Source: CALNBC01 sp040768925 (GTDB taxonomy: Bacteria; Bacillota; Clostridia; Christensenellales; CALWSW01). Taken from it: 64,000 nucleotides of DNA. The stretch covers positions 434,001 through 498,000 of the forward strand of contig JAXGLZ010000003.1 in NCBI GenBank assembly GCA_040768925.1. Direction: 5' to 3'. This document shows, in pieces, positions 51,116 through 60,300 of this stretch (its first letter is position 1; each line of letters begins with the position of its first letter). The notes beneath the pieces are model-generated. The model saw nothing but the letters and a program-made list of their open reading frames with translations. It was not told where the DNA came from and did no database searches. The translations under genes were made by a program, and so were the position numbers.

Positions 51116-54037
51116 TCAGCGGACCCGGACTTCGTGGAATCCGCTGCGCACGGTGGCGTACGGCACCGCCCGGTCATCCTCCAGCGGCACCGAACGGGAC
51201 GCCCCGTTTTGGTCGTAGACGCCCTCGAGCAGGATCTTTTCGATCAGCCGGACATTGGGCGTATCCCGCACCGCCTGCCAGACCTGATTGACCCGGACCT
51301 GATCGCCGATCTCCCTGGTTCGCCATTCGCAGTCGATCAGTTCCGCCAGCCGGTCCTCGATGGCCTGCTGGGTCGCGGCGGCTTCGTCGGGGTCCTCCAG
51401 CTCCACGGTGATCTCGGTATTGACGGTCACCACGGTGGAGGGGATGACGTGCAGCAGCCCCGCCGAAATCAGCGTGCAGCTGCACCGGTCTTTCAGATAG
51501 TCCCACACCCGGTCGCACAGGTCCGCGGCGGCCGGGCCGCTTTCCATATCCCGGCTTTCGAGCACCACGGTCACGTGGCCGAGCGCGCCGCGGCCGTTCT
51601 CGTCCCGTTTGGCAAAGCATTTGACGTGCAGCGCCTGGGGGAACGCCTCGGCCACCATTTCCTCAAAATCCAAGATCCCCAGGGCGCGCCTGCGGTGCCG
51701 GATCCGGCGGTTGCCCAGGGCTTCCAGCTTCTCCATCGGGAACCGGTCGGTTCCGCCGCTCATGGGCGTCAGGTTTGCGCTGGCGCTGATCCGGGGCAGG
51801 GCGCCGATCAGCTCGGTCACCGCTTTGGCGGGCCGGTTCCCCCGGGCGCCGCCGCCGCTGGCGTAGGATACGCGGATGCTGCGCTCCCCGGCGGGCGGAA
51901 CCCTGCCGTGGATGCCGTCCCCAAAGGTGACCGTTCCCTCGTAAGGGTCCAGCTGGTAACCCCGGGCTTCCCCGTCGCAAAGCTCCAGATGCTCCATCCT
52001 CTCCCACAGCACCCAGCAGTGGGTCAGCACGCCGTCGGTTCGCAGAAGGCGCACCCTGCCGGGCAGCCCGCGCTCCAGCGCTTCGGCTTCCGCCAGCGCC
52101 AGGGCGGCGATTTCGTCCACCCAGACGCGGCAGTTCTGCACCGGGGTTTCCAGCAGTTGCAGCACCTTGCCGGCCTCGTAAACCCCGCAGTCAAACCGCT
52201 GCTCCTCGGCCTGGCGGCGCTGGACGGCGGCCACCGTATTCAGCCTTACGGCGTTCACCCGGGGGTATCCTTTTGAATTTTCCTGATACGAGCTGCGGAT
52301 CACGCGGATCCAGTGCCCGGCTTCGCCGAAGAAAACGGCTTCCGGCAGCGGGTCCGGCAGATAGAGAAAAGCCATGCCGGTGTGCATGAGATTGCGCGTC
52401 AGATCGACGGAGCGCACCGGCTTGAACCGGCCGCCCGCCCAGGCTTCGAAGGCCAGCTTGTCGTCCAGCGGGGCGCGGCCCGCCACCTCGAACAGAATGG
52501 AAAGGGGCATGGCGTGGGGGGACCGGTCGAAGCACAAATACACGGCCCGGGGCTTTTCCGGCAAACTGACGACTGCGGGAAACTGCGCGTCCTCCACGTT
52601 CTCCATCTCGTCCAGCTCGACGAGGCAGCCGTTGTTTTCCGAGCGGTAGCGCCGGACCGGGCACCCTTTTGCATAGTTCCAGGCGCATTCCGCGCCCCTG
52701 ACAAAGGGGACGATCCAGCGGGGAACCATGGACATCTCATTTTCCACATGCACCACCCGGGCGCGAATGTAAAATCCCGTTTCAGCGTTGATTTCCGCCG
52801 CCCGGATGTCCCCCGGAACTTCGAAAACCGTCTCCAAACTGCCGGAATCCAGGCAGGAAAAAGGGTTTTTGCTGCCCCTGACCGCAAGGTTGGTCCATCC
52901 GACGCCGTTGAAATACTCCCAGGTGACCTCGCTGACGAACACATCCTCCGGCTTGACGGCCACGGCGCCGCTTTTATCGATGATGCGCTGGTTGAAGGCG
53001 TATTGGGGGCGATTGTCCGCCAGGTCGGTCACGATGGGGGCGATATCCAGCCGCAGATTGACGGTGGCCCCCCGTTTGCAAAAGATGCGGTCCGCGCGAA
53101 GGTAAAACAGCGCGTAGGGGGTCGGCCGCCGGCCGAAGCAGTATCCGCCCTCGTCAAAGGAAAGGGGGATATCTCCAAAGGCCATGCTGTCCGGCCTCTG
53201 CCGGCCGTCGGGCCGGCTGGTCAGCCGCACGCCGCGCAGCGTGACGCTGCCGCCGCCTTTCATCCTGCTTTCGCAGGTGATATAAAGGTTCCCGTCCTCC
53301 TCCGGCTCCAGCGCCGCGGGGGTCGTTTTCGTCAGCAGGATACGGGTCCCCTCGGCGCGGACGGAGTCAAAGAAAACCTGACCGCCGCCCGATCGATACA
53401 GCCATGCCGCGTGTTCGGGGTCCGCCAGCATGGCTGCGATTTCCGCCGCGGCAAAGCGGTTCTCGGAGCGGATTTCCAACTCCACGGTGCAGGGGCCAAA
53501 AAGGGCCAGCACCTCGTTCTGGGACAGGGAGAAGCGGTGGCATTGCAGGTTTTCCCCGCCGTTTGGGGCAAAAAAGGCGTGCGCCGCTTCCGGGTCCAGC
53601 CGCTCGATGATCTCTTCCCTGGCATCCACGTAATACATCTGCTTCAGCCGGGCCGGCGTGGATTCGATCCGCCGGTCCGTCTCGTAAACGATATTGGCGC
53701 CCTGCTCGTCCCGGGTGAACACCTGGGTCCCCGCGGGGACGGGCACCGGGCTCTCCACCGTGTCGTGGGCGGCGAACTGCATCAGTCCCGAGGCCGGAAG
53801 CGGGTCGGGCATCCGAACGCCGGCCAGCTCCAGAAATTCGATGAAGAGCTTGTTCGGCACGGAATTGAACCGGTCCACGGTCTGGTAAAACATCTCGCCG
53901 AACAGCCGGGCGATCGCCGCGCCGGGGTCGTCCTCCGCCCCTTCGTACCGCCATTCCGGCGTGTACGATCGGGCGAGTTCCGCCACATGGTCCATGATGT
54001 CCTGAAGGGTTCGGGGATCGAGTATCGGCGCCTTCAT
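51116..54037 (-). CDS. CIS baseplate wedge protein, gpJ-like (large copy)
   Basis: A 973-residue protein. The N-terminal module has EWRYEGAEDDPGAAIARLFGEM and DRFNSVPNKLFIEFLELAGV (20 residues). A long beta-rich middle and a C-terminal gpJ domain follow, with IRHRRRALGILDFEEMVAEA (20 residues) and a ferredoxin-like end (TVVTVNTEITVELEDPDEA). It corresponds to Afp12/Pvc12-type wedge proteins. The start overlaps the gp25 stop by four bases, so translation is coupled. Confidence 0.88.
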   Translation of the reverse strand: MKAPILDPRTLQDIMDHVAELARSYTPEWRYEGAEDDPGAAIARLFGEMFYQTVDRFNSVPNKLFIEFLELAGVRMPDPLPASGLMQFAAHDTVESPVPVPAGTQVFTRDEQGANIVYETDRRIESTPARLKQMYYVDAREEIIERLDPEAAHAFFAPNGGENLQCHRFSLSQNEVLALFGPCTVELEIRSENRFAAAEIAAMLADPEHAAWLYRSGGGQVFFDSVRAEGTRILLTKTTPAALEPEEDGNLYITCESRMKGGGSVTLRGVRLTSRPDGRQRPDSMAFGDIPLSFDEGGYCFGRRPTPYALFYLRADRIFCKRGATVNLRLDIAPIVTDLADNRPQYAFNQRIIDKSGAVAVKPEDVFVSEVTWEYFNGVGWTNLAVRGSKNPFSCLDSGSLETVFEVPGDIRAAEINAETGFYIRARVVHVENEMSMVPRWIVPFVRGAECAWNYAKGCPVRRYRSENNGCLVELDEMENVEDAQFPAVVSLPEKPRAVYLCFDRSPHAMPLSILFEVAGRAPLDDKLAFEAWAGGRFKPVRSVDLTRNLMHTGMAFLYLPDPLPEAVFFGEAGHWIRVIRSSYQENSKGYPRVNAVRLNTVAAVQRRQAEEQRFDCGVYEAGKVLQLLETPVQNCRVWVDEIAALALAEAEALERGLPGRVRLLRTDGVLTHCWVLWERMEHLELCDGEARGYQLDPYEGTVTFGDGIHGRVPPAGERSIRVSYASGGGARGNRPAKAVTELIGALPRISASANLTPMSGGTDRFPMEKLEALGNRRIRHRRRALGILDFEEMVAEAFPQALHVKCFAKRDENGRGALGHVTVVLESRDMESGPAAADLCDRVWDYLKDRCSCTLISAGLLHVIPSTVVTVNTEITVELEDPDEAAATQQAIEDRLAELIDCEWRTREIGDQVRVNQVWQAVRDTPNVRLIEKILLEGVYDQNGASRSVPLEDDRAVPYATVRSGFHEVRVR

Positions 54038-54453
54038 TCCGCGCCGCCCCCTTCCGAACCTTCGGTGATATAGAAGGGATAGACGTGATTGTATCGGTTA
54101 TTGGTGCTGCGCACGGTATACGCCACCTGGATCACCACCGAGCCGGTCAGTTGGTCCAGCTTCTGGCAGAAGACCTCCACATCGGTGATCCGGGGCTCCT
54201 GGTCCGACAGATGGCGCTGGACCTCGTACGCGATCCCCGCCGTGGCTGCGGAAGAGAGCGGGTCGAAGGCGTATTCCATGGTATTGGCGCCGAAATCGGG
54301 CCGCATGACCCGCTCGCCCCGGCCGGTGCGCAGAATGATGCCGACGGCTTCTTTGATATCCTCCTCCTCGGACACCATGGCCAGCTTGCCGGTGCGCGCG
54401 TCCACCTGAAGCGGGAATTTCAGCCCGCGGCCCAAAAATTCTCTGCCTTTCAC
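54034..54453 (-). CDS. Baseplate protein gp25/GPW family
   Basis: A 139-residue protein with the gp25 signature ILRTGRGERVMRPDFG (about 40-55). gp25-like proteins connect the sheath to the baseplate wedge and are among the most conserved CIS parts. It lies between the spike and gpJ genes as in phages, T6SS and PVC. Confidence 0.92.
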   Translation of the reverse strand: MKGREFLGRGLKFPLQVDARTGKLAMVSEEEDIKEAVGIILRTGRGERVMRPDFGANTMEYAFDPLSSAATAGIAYEVQRHLSDQEPRITDVEVFCQKLDQLTGSVVIQVAYTVRSTNNRYNHVYPFYITEGSEGGGAE

Positions 54454-54479
54454 TGCTTCCTCCTTTTTGCGGCGCGGGT

Positions 54480-55265
54480 TCAGTTGATCTTGACGATGGC
54501 GCCCTTCAGGCTGGCCGGCCCGGACGCCTGCAGGGTCAGCGTGGCGTCGGCCTTGATTTCGCTCGTCGCGCCAGCGAGCGCCAGCTTGGCGCTGGCCTTG
54601 CCCTCGATCGTGGCGGATTCCATTGCGATCTTGGTTGTGGATTTCTCCGTGATGTTGCCGGAGGATTCCAGCACGATGGTGGTCTCCCCCGCCGCCAGGG
54701 TCAGCTTGGTCTTGGCGGAAAGCTTGATCTCCCCCTTGCTAAAATCCATGGTCAGGGCGTTTTCCTTGTTCTTATCGGAAAGGGTCGCCGTCTTGTTTTC
54801 GTCGTCCACCGCCAAAACTGCGCCGGAGGGCAGCGTCAGCGTGACCTTTTGTTTGTCCTTCTCATCGTAGAACAAAAGCTCTGTTCCGCTGGGCGTCTTG
54901 ATCGAGTAATTGTTGATCACCCCGTCCGCAATGGTATAGGGGGGCGTCACTTCGTTGTTCCAGTAGCCGCCCAGCACCACCGGCCTGTGCGGGTCGCCGC
55001 CCAAATAGCCCAGCACCACCAGATCGTCCACATTCGGAAAGAAGAACTGGCCGTGCTCCTTGCCCCCGAAGGGGGTCATGACGTAACACCAGTCGGTTTC
55101 CTCTTTTTCTTCATTCATGATGGGCAGGCACTTGACCCGGTTGAGCTTCTTGTCGTCGGTGATGTTGGTGACGACGGCCAGCGTCAGCCCCCACTGGTTC
55201 ATCTGCTGGTGGGCGCCGCGGCCCGCTCCGGCCAGCGTATCTTCAAATTGCTTTGCGATGCTCAC
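54480..55265 (-). CDS. Spike protein, VgrG/gpV-like
   Basis: A 261-residue protein. An OB-fold (about 25-115) carries GLTLAVVTNITDDKKLNRVK, FFFPNVDDLVVLGYLGGDPHRPVV-type wording and the W-N-N end typical of gp5/VgrG. A Thr/Ala/Lys-rich triple-stranded beta-helix needle follows (about 130-261). It trimerises under the hub, with the PAAR-like tip presumably at its end. The start abuts the hub stop. Confidence 0.92.
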   Translation of the reverse strand: MSIAKQFEDTLAGAGRGAHQQMNQWGLTLAVVTNITDDKKLNRVKCLPIMNEEKEETDWCYVMTPFGGKEHGQFFFPNVDDLVVLGYLGGDPHRPVVLGGYWNNEVTPPYTIADGVINNYSIKTPSGTELLFYDEKDKQKVTLTLPSGAVLAVDDENKTATLSDKNKENALTMDFSKGEIKLSAKTKLTLAAGETTIVLESSGNITEKSTTKIAMESATIEGKASAKLALAGATSEIKADATLTLQASGPASLKGAIVKIN

Positions 55266-56368
55266 TAGACTTTCGACCCCCTGACCTCAAACCTGGTGTA
55301 ATATCCTTCCGTTGTGAAACTGTGGGTCACCTTGGTGAGAAAATAGGTTCCTTCCGCCTGCTCTTCCATGCCGTCTATGGTGATGAACCGCCCCGGGATC
55401 AGCTCCGGGATGCCGACGCAGGTGCCCTCGCCAAAAACCAGCCCCATCGCGATGCCGTTCAGCCGGGCCTGGGCAATCCGCGCAAGCTCGCCCTCTGTGC
55501 GGGCGTATTCATTGTGTTCCCGGAGCACGGCGCTTTCCAGGCCGGTCACCAGCTGGGCCGCGCTTTTGCCTTCCCCCCCCGTGTTGACGGAGGACGCCGT
55601 TCCCTTGATGAATTTCTGGTTCACGTCCCGGCCCCAGACCACCACCTCGCCCACCTGGCCCTTGAGGGACACCCTTTTGTTGAAGCTCAAAAGGCCTTTG
55701 CCCATGGTCAGCGTGATGAGGGAAGCGTCGTTCTGCCAGAGCGCGTCGAAGATCAGCTCGCCGTTGATCGCCGTCAGCACCATGCCGAAGCGCTCGGCCA
55801 GAATGCGCAGAAACTTAAAATCGTCCACCTGCTCCTTGAGCACCGGCGTCTCATAATCCTGAAGGGTCCCGTCACTGTCCACCTCCACGCTCTTGGCGAA
55901 CCCCGCGTTCACGCTTTTTTTCAGGATTTCGGTGATGATCTCTTTGCCCTGTTTGGCGCCGCCGTAATAGGGATCGTTGCAGCTCATCAGAAAACCCAGG
56001 CCGTCGATCCCCGAAACGACCAGCTTCGGCGCGCCGGCGTTGGTATGCTCCAGGGTGTATTCGTCCACATATCCGTAAAACAGCGGCTCTTTTTTGACGT
56101 ATCCGCCCGAAACTTCCAGCTTTGCCCCGGCCTTGACGGTGGTGGCCAGGTCGTTCTTCCATTTGCTGTTCTCATAATCGAACAGGCCCTCCACCGTAAA
56201 GGTGCAGCCGCCCGCGGCCCCTTCGGCGGAAAGCTCCACCTCCAGGCTGGTGATGGGGATGCTGGAGCTGTCCAGCTTTTCGCCGCCCAGCGTGATCTCC
56301 ACGGCGGGGGCAAGGAACTGCCCGTATTTCTTTTCGAGCGTCGAAAGCTCATAGCTGCCCCGGTCCAG
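55265..56368 (-). CDS. Tail hub protein, gpD/Pvc8-like
   Basis: About 367 residues of the phage late control D/gp27 type: LEVSGGYVKKEPLFYGYVDE (20 residues), VKEQ-like DDFKFLRILAERFGM, FIKGTA and FLTKVTHSFTTEGYYTRFEV near the end. The family usually begins with a short helix and A-P-A-x-x-I/V. That pattern (YELSTLEKKYGQFLAPAVEI) is read in frame upstream of the first canonical start, a GTG at 56302. The only candidate start before it is CTG at 56368, with AGAGGGGG eight bases upstream, which I use here. Confidence 0.85.
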   Translation of the reverse strand: MDRGSYELSTLEKKYGQFLAPAVEITLGGEKLDSSSIPITSLEVELSAEGAAGGCTFTVEGLFDYENSKWKNDLATTVKAGAKLEVSGGYVKKEPLFYGYVDEYTLEHTNAGAPKLVVSGIDGLGFLMSCNDPYYGGAKQGKEIITEILKKSVNAGFAKSVEVDSDGTLQDYETPVLKEQVDDFKFLRILAERFGMVLTAINGELIFDALWQNDASLITLTMGKGLLSFNKRVSLKGQVGEVVVWGRDVNQKFIKGTASSVNTGGEGKSAAQLVTGLESAVLREHNEYARTEGELARIAQARLNGIAMGLVFGEGTCVGIPELIPGRFITIDGMEEQAEGTYFLTKVTHSFTTEGYYTRFEVRGSKV

Positions 56369-56402
56369 ATTCCATTCCCCCTCTTGGCTGCCGCTGCGGG
56401 CA

Positions 56403-57125
56403 TTATTTCAGCGCCGGCAGCGCGATGGTATCGCCGCTGCGCAAAACGCGCGGATTTTCGATGTTGTTTGCCCGGGCGATTTCCCGCCAATGGCCCGCTT
56501 CCCCGTATTCCCGTTCGGAAAAGGACCACAGCGCGTCGCCCTGGCGGACGATGCGGTATTTCGTGGTGTCCGGCGATTCCAGCGGCTTTGTCCCCACGTT
56601 GCTGATGAACTGGCGGAAGGCGCATTCCAGCCAGGCCCGGACCGGCACTCCGTCCTCGTTGAACCGGACAAAGGTCTGCGAACAGCGCGTCAGATGACCC
56701 ACAAAAACCAGCGAGCTCCAGTCCAGCTGCAAAAGGGGCGGCACGTGAAGGGTGGCGTCGATCTCCATCAGCGAATAGACCTTATCCGTATAGGTGCGCA
56801 CGTCTATGCTCTTGGCCTTGGAAGCCTTCAGGCTGTTGGCGGCGAACGCCAGCCGATCCGCCACCGTGCCGCCCACCTCTCCGCCGGCGGACATGCTGTC
56901 AAAAAACAGGGTGAATTCCAGGATTTCCGCGGCGCCGTGGGAAAACTGGGTGATGGGCATATCCATGGAAATGCCCGCCTTGTCGGAATACTGCACCTCG
57001 CGCTTGCGAACGTATTTTTCCGGGTTGTAGAGCACGTCGAAGCCCTTGTCGTCCGTGTCCTTTTTGGTGATGTGCATCTTCTTCAGGGGCATCAGGATGT
57101 TGGGATTGGGAATCCCCACAAACAT
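56403..57125 (-). CDS. LysM-containing tube-to-hub protein (Pvc7/gp53-like)
   Basis: A 240-residue protein. The first 165 residues match the CIS_tube domain: MPLKKMHITKKDTDD, VLYNPEKYVRKREVQYSDKA (20 residues), ITQFSHGAAEILEFTLFFDS (20 residues). The last 50 form a LysM-like domain (YRIVRQGDALWSFSERE...NNIENPRVLRSGDTI). In CIS this protein sits between tube and hub. ATG at 57125 has GAGGAGG eight bases upstream. Confidence 0.9.
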   Translation of the reverse strand: MFVGIPNPNILMPLKKMHITKKDTDDKGFDVLYNPEKYVRKREVQYSDKAGISMDMPITQFSHGAAEILEFTLFFDSMSAGGEVGGTVADRLAFAANSLKASKAKSIDVRTYTDKVYSLMEIDATLHVPPLLQLDWSSLVFVGHLTRCSQTFVRFNEDGVPVRAWLECAFRQFISNVGTKPLESPDTTKYRIVRQGDALWSFSEREYGEAGHWREIARANNIENPRVLRSGDTIALPALK

Positions 57126-57312
57126 GACCTGTTCCTCCTCTCGGGTCCAGTGCGTATCGGCATGGGTTGAATCGTCCGGATTTCGAGCGGATTTTTGCCG
57201 GACGGGGCCATTTTTGCGGGAATCACCGGCGGTATTCTGAAGGAATTGAACGGAATATGGCGGAAAATCCGCCCCAAGACGAGCGGTGAACGCCCGTGCC
57301 GATACGCCCCGA

Positions 57313-60300
57313 TCAAAGCCCCAGCCGCCCGCGTTCGCGGCGGATCCGGTCCTCAAGCATCCGGTAGACCTTGTCGGCGGTGCGCCGGATTTCGGCGTCG
57401 CTCAGGGGTGCGGGGCGGGCCGGTGTTTCCTTCGGCTCCCCTTTTTTGAAAAGATCCATCTCTGCCGGGCGCCTTTGCGGCAGGGGCGCGGACCAGTCGA
57501 TCTGATCCGCGGCCGGCTCCGGCTTCGCCAGAACGGAGATATCCCTGGCGGCCGCCGGCCGCATCCCTTCCCCGGGCGGGAACGCCGCCTGTTCCGCAGC
57601 GCCGCTTTTTAAAAAGCTCTGCGCCCAGCCGGGCAGGCTCCCGACGTACTCCGAATCCATCGGATTGGCGGAGCGCCCCGGCTGGGGGGTCTCCTGCCGA
57701 AGGTCCTGCGCCATCCGGCCGTATTCCAGCTCCACAGGCGGGATGACCGGGGTGCCTTTTGCGTTTTCTCCGAACTTTCGCGCCCGCGCGTCCCGCAATT
57801 TGGCAGCGTCCGCCGCCGAACCCGGGTCTTTTTCCTTCGCCTTGACCGCCCCGGTCCGCAGGGGCGGGGAAAACGGGGGATGCACCAGGGCCAGACGCAG
57901 CCCGTTCATCCGGGGTGCGTCCGCCGGCCGCGACCGCAAGTTCTCCATCAGGCGGATGCCGGGCTGAAGGCCGAATTGCGATCCGGTCCTGCCGGACCCT
58001 CTCGGCCGCATGGAAGCGTCGGCCGTTCCGCCCGCCCCGGGCCCTTCCGGCCCCCGGTGGAGCAATTCCTCCCCAGAACCGGGCGGGTTCGTCGTGGTGG
58101 TTGCGCCCAGGTGCGCAGCAAGGGCGTTTCGCCGGGCGGAACCCGCCGGAGCGAAGGCTTCCGCATTCGAATGCGAACCCCGCATCGCCCGCGACCCGGC
58201 CGGGAACGGCGCCGCGGGCCGGATTCCCCGTTTTGGCGAAACAGACCCGGTATTCCATGGCGCCCCGCCGACTGGCCCCCGCGAAATCGCGTCCGGGTCC
58301 GGCCCGCCGGCTCTCCTCCGGCCCGGGTCTGCCGGCACCGGGGCGCGGGCGGCAAAAGCTGCCGTTTCCAGCTCCGGATGGATCAGCCCCTCCGGCGGAC
58401 GGGGGGGCCCCGCCGTCGCTGTTGTCGATTGGGCCGACGCGCTTGATTCCGCACCCTGGGGAAGCCCCGTCGCCTCCGCCTTGTGCGGGAACGGCGGGAC
58501 GATGCGAATATCCCTGTTTGCCCAAAGGAGTTCCTGTGCTGCTGTCGCCGCAGGCGCCGGTGCCCCCCCCGGGTGTCCCCGGTCGCCGGCCGGCAAGGGG
58601 CGATCCTTTGCCCGCGCGTCCGGGCTCCGCCTGCCCTCTCCCTTCCGGAAGTTCTCCCCGGCCGGGATGTCCTGCCCGGGCATTGAAAACCTGCGGGTCG
58701 GGTCTGTCTGGCGGTTCTGTGGCTGCCGGTCCGGCATCCGGATCGAAGCATCCGCCGGCAACGACGCGCGGCCGGCCGCCGAATGGGTCAGTTCCTGGGG
58801 CGGCGCGCTGGCGGCGCTTTCCCCCGGGCGGCTCCCCGGGCCAACCGATTCGTGAACAAACAGCCCGGGGATCACGCCCGAAACCGTTTGATCCGCCGGA
58901 TTATCCCGGGCCGGCGGCGGGGCGCTCCGGATATCCCGCGACGCCCGTTTCATCGGCTCCGCCGTCAGCATGGACGCACCGGAGCTTACTTCGGCGCAGG
59001 CCCCGGCATCCTCCGGCGGCCGCTCTTCCCCGGCCGGGGTTCTGCGATACGTCAGTTCCTGACGCGGAACCTGGGCGGAAATAGCGGATGGCAAAGATGC
59101 GCCGTCCCTTCCGCGATTGGTCAACTCATGACGCGGAATCTTGATCGAAACATCGGGCAGCGAAGGCGCGGAGCCATCCCCGCGATTGGTCAATTCATGG
59201 TGCGGAATCTGGATAGAAGCATCGGGCAGCGAAGGCGCGGAGCCATCCCCGCGATGCGTCAATTCCTGGCGCGAAACGTGAACGGAAGCATCGGATGGCA
59301 AAGATGCGCCGTCCCTTCCGCGATTGGTCAATTCGTGGTGCGGAATCCGGGTGGAAACATCGGATGGCAAAGGCGCAAGGCTGCTTTCGCGAAGCGCCAA
59401 TCCCTGACGCGGAATCTTGATCGAAACATCGGGCAGCGAAGGCGCGGAGCCATCCCCGCGATGCGTCAATTCCTGACGCGGAACCTGGATGGAAATAGCG
59501 GATGGCAACGATGCGCCGTCCCTTCCGCGATTGGTCAATTCATGGTGCGGAATCTGGATAGAGGTATCGGTCGGCAAAGGCGCGCGATCGGTTGCCGAAT
59601 GGGTCAACTCCTGAGTCGGCACGCCGGAAGCGCCCCCTCCCGGGAAACTTTCCGGAATAACGGATTCGAGATCAGGCCGTCCGGGCGTCGTCCCCAAAGC
59701 CGTTTTGCCTGACGGATCGCCCTGGACCGGCAGCGGAACGCTCCGAATATCCCGCAACGCCCGTTTCATCGGTTCAGCGGCCGGGACGGAAGCGCCGGGA
59801 CCCGCCCCGGCCCGAGCTTCGGCATCCTCCGGCGTCCGCCCTTCCCCGATTGGGGTTCCGTGAGCTAATTCCTGACGAAGAACCTGAATGGAACCATCGG
59901 GCTGCGAAGGCGCGCGAACGCTTTCGCGATGCGCCGGTTCCTGACGCGGAATCTGAATGGAAACATCATGTTGCGAGGGCGCGCGGGCGCTTTCGCGATG
60001 CGCCGGTTCCTGACGCGGAATCTGAATGGAAACATCATGTTGCGAGGGCGCGCGGGCGCTTTCACGATGCGCCGGTTCCTGACGCGGAATCTGAATGGAA
60101 ACATCGTGTTGCGAAGGCGGGCGGGCGCTTTCACGATGCGCCGGTTCCTGACGCGGAATCTGAATGGAACCATCGGTCGGCGAGGGCGCGCGGGCGCTTT
60201 CGGGATGCGCTAATTCCTGACGCGAAATTTGAATGGAAACATCGGGCTGCGAAGGCGCACGTCGGGTCCCGGCACCGGTGAACCCCCGGGGGGGCGCGTT

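Noticed and set aside
52313..54073. 586-codon open frame on the + strand opposite the large gpJ gene
   Set aside because: Shadow of a recognised gpJ-like baseplate gene; no ribosome site or domain.
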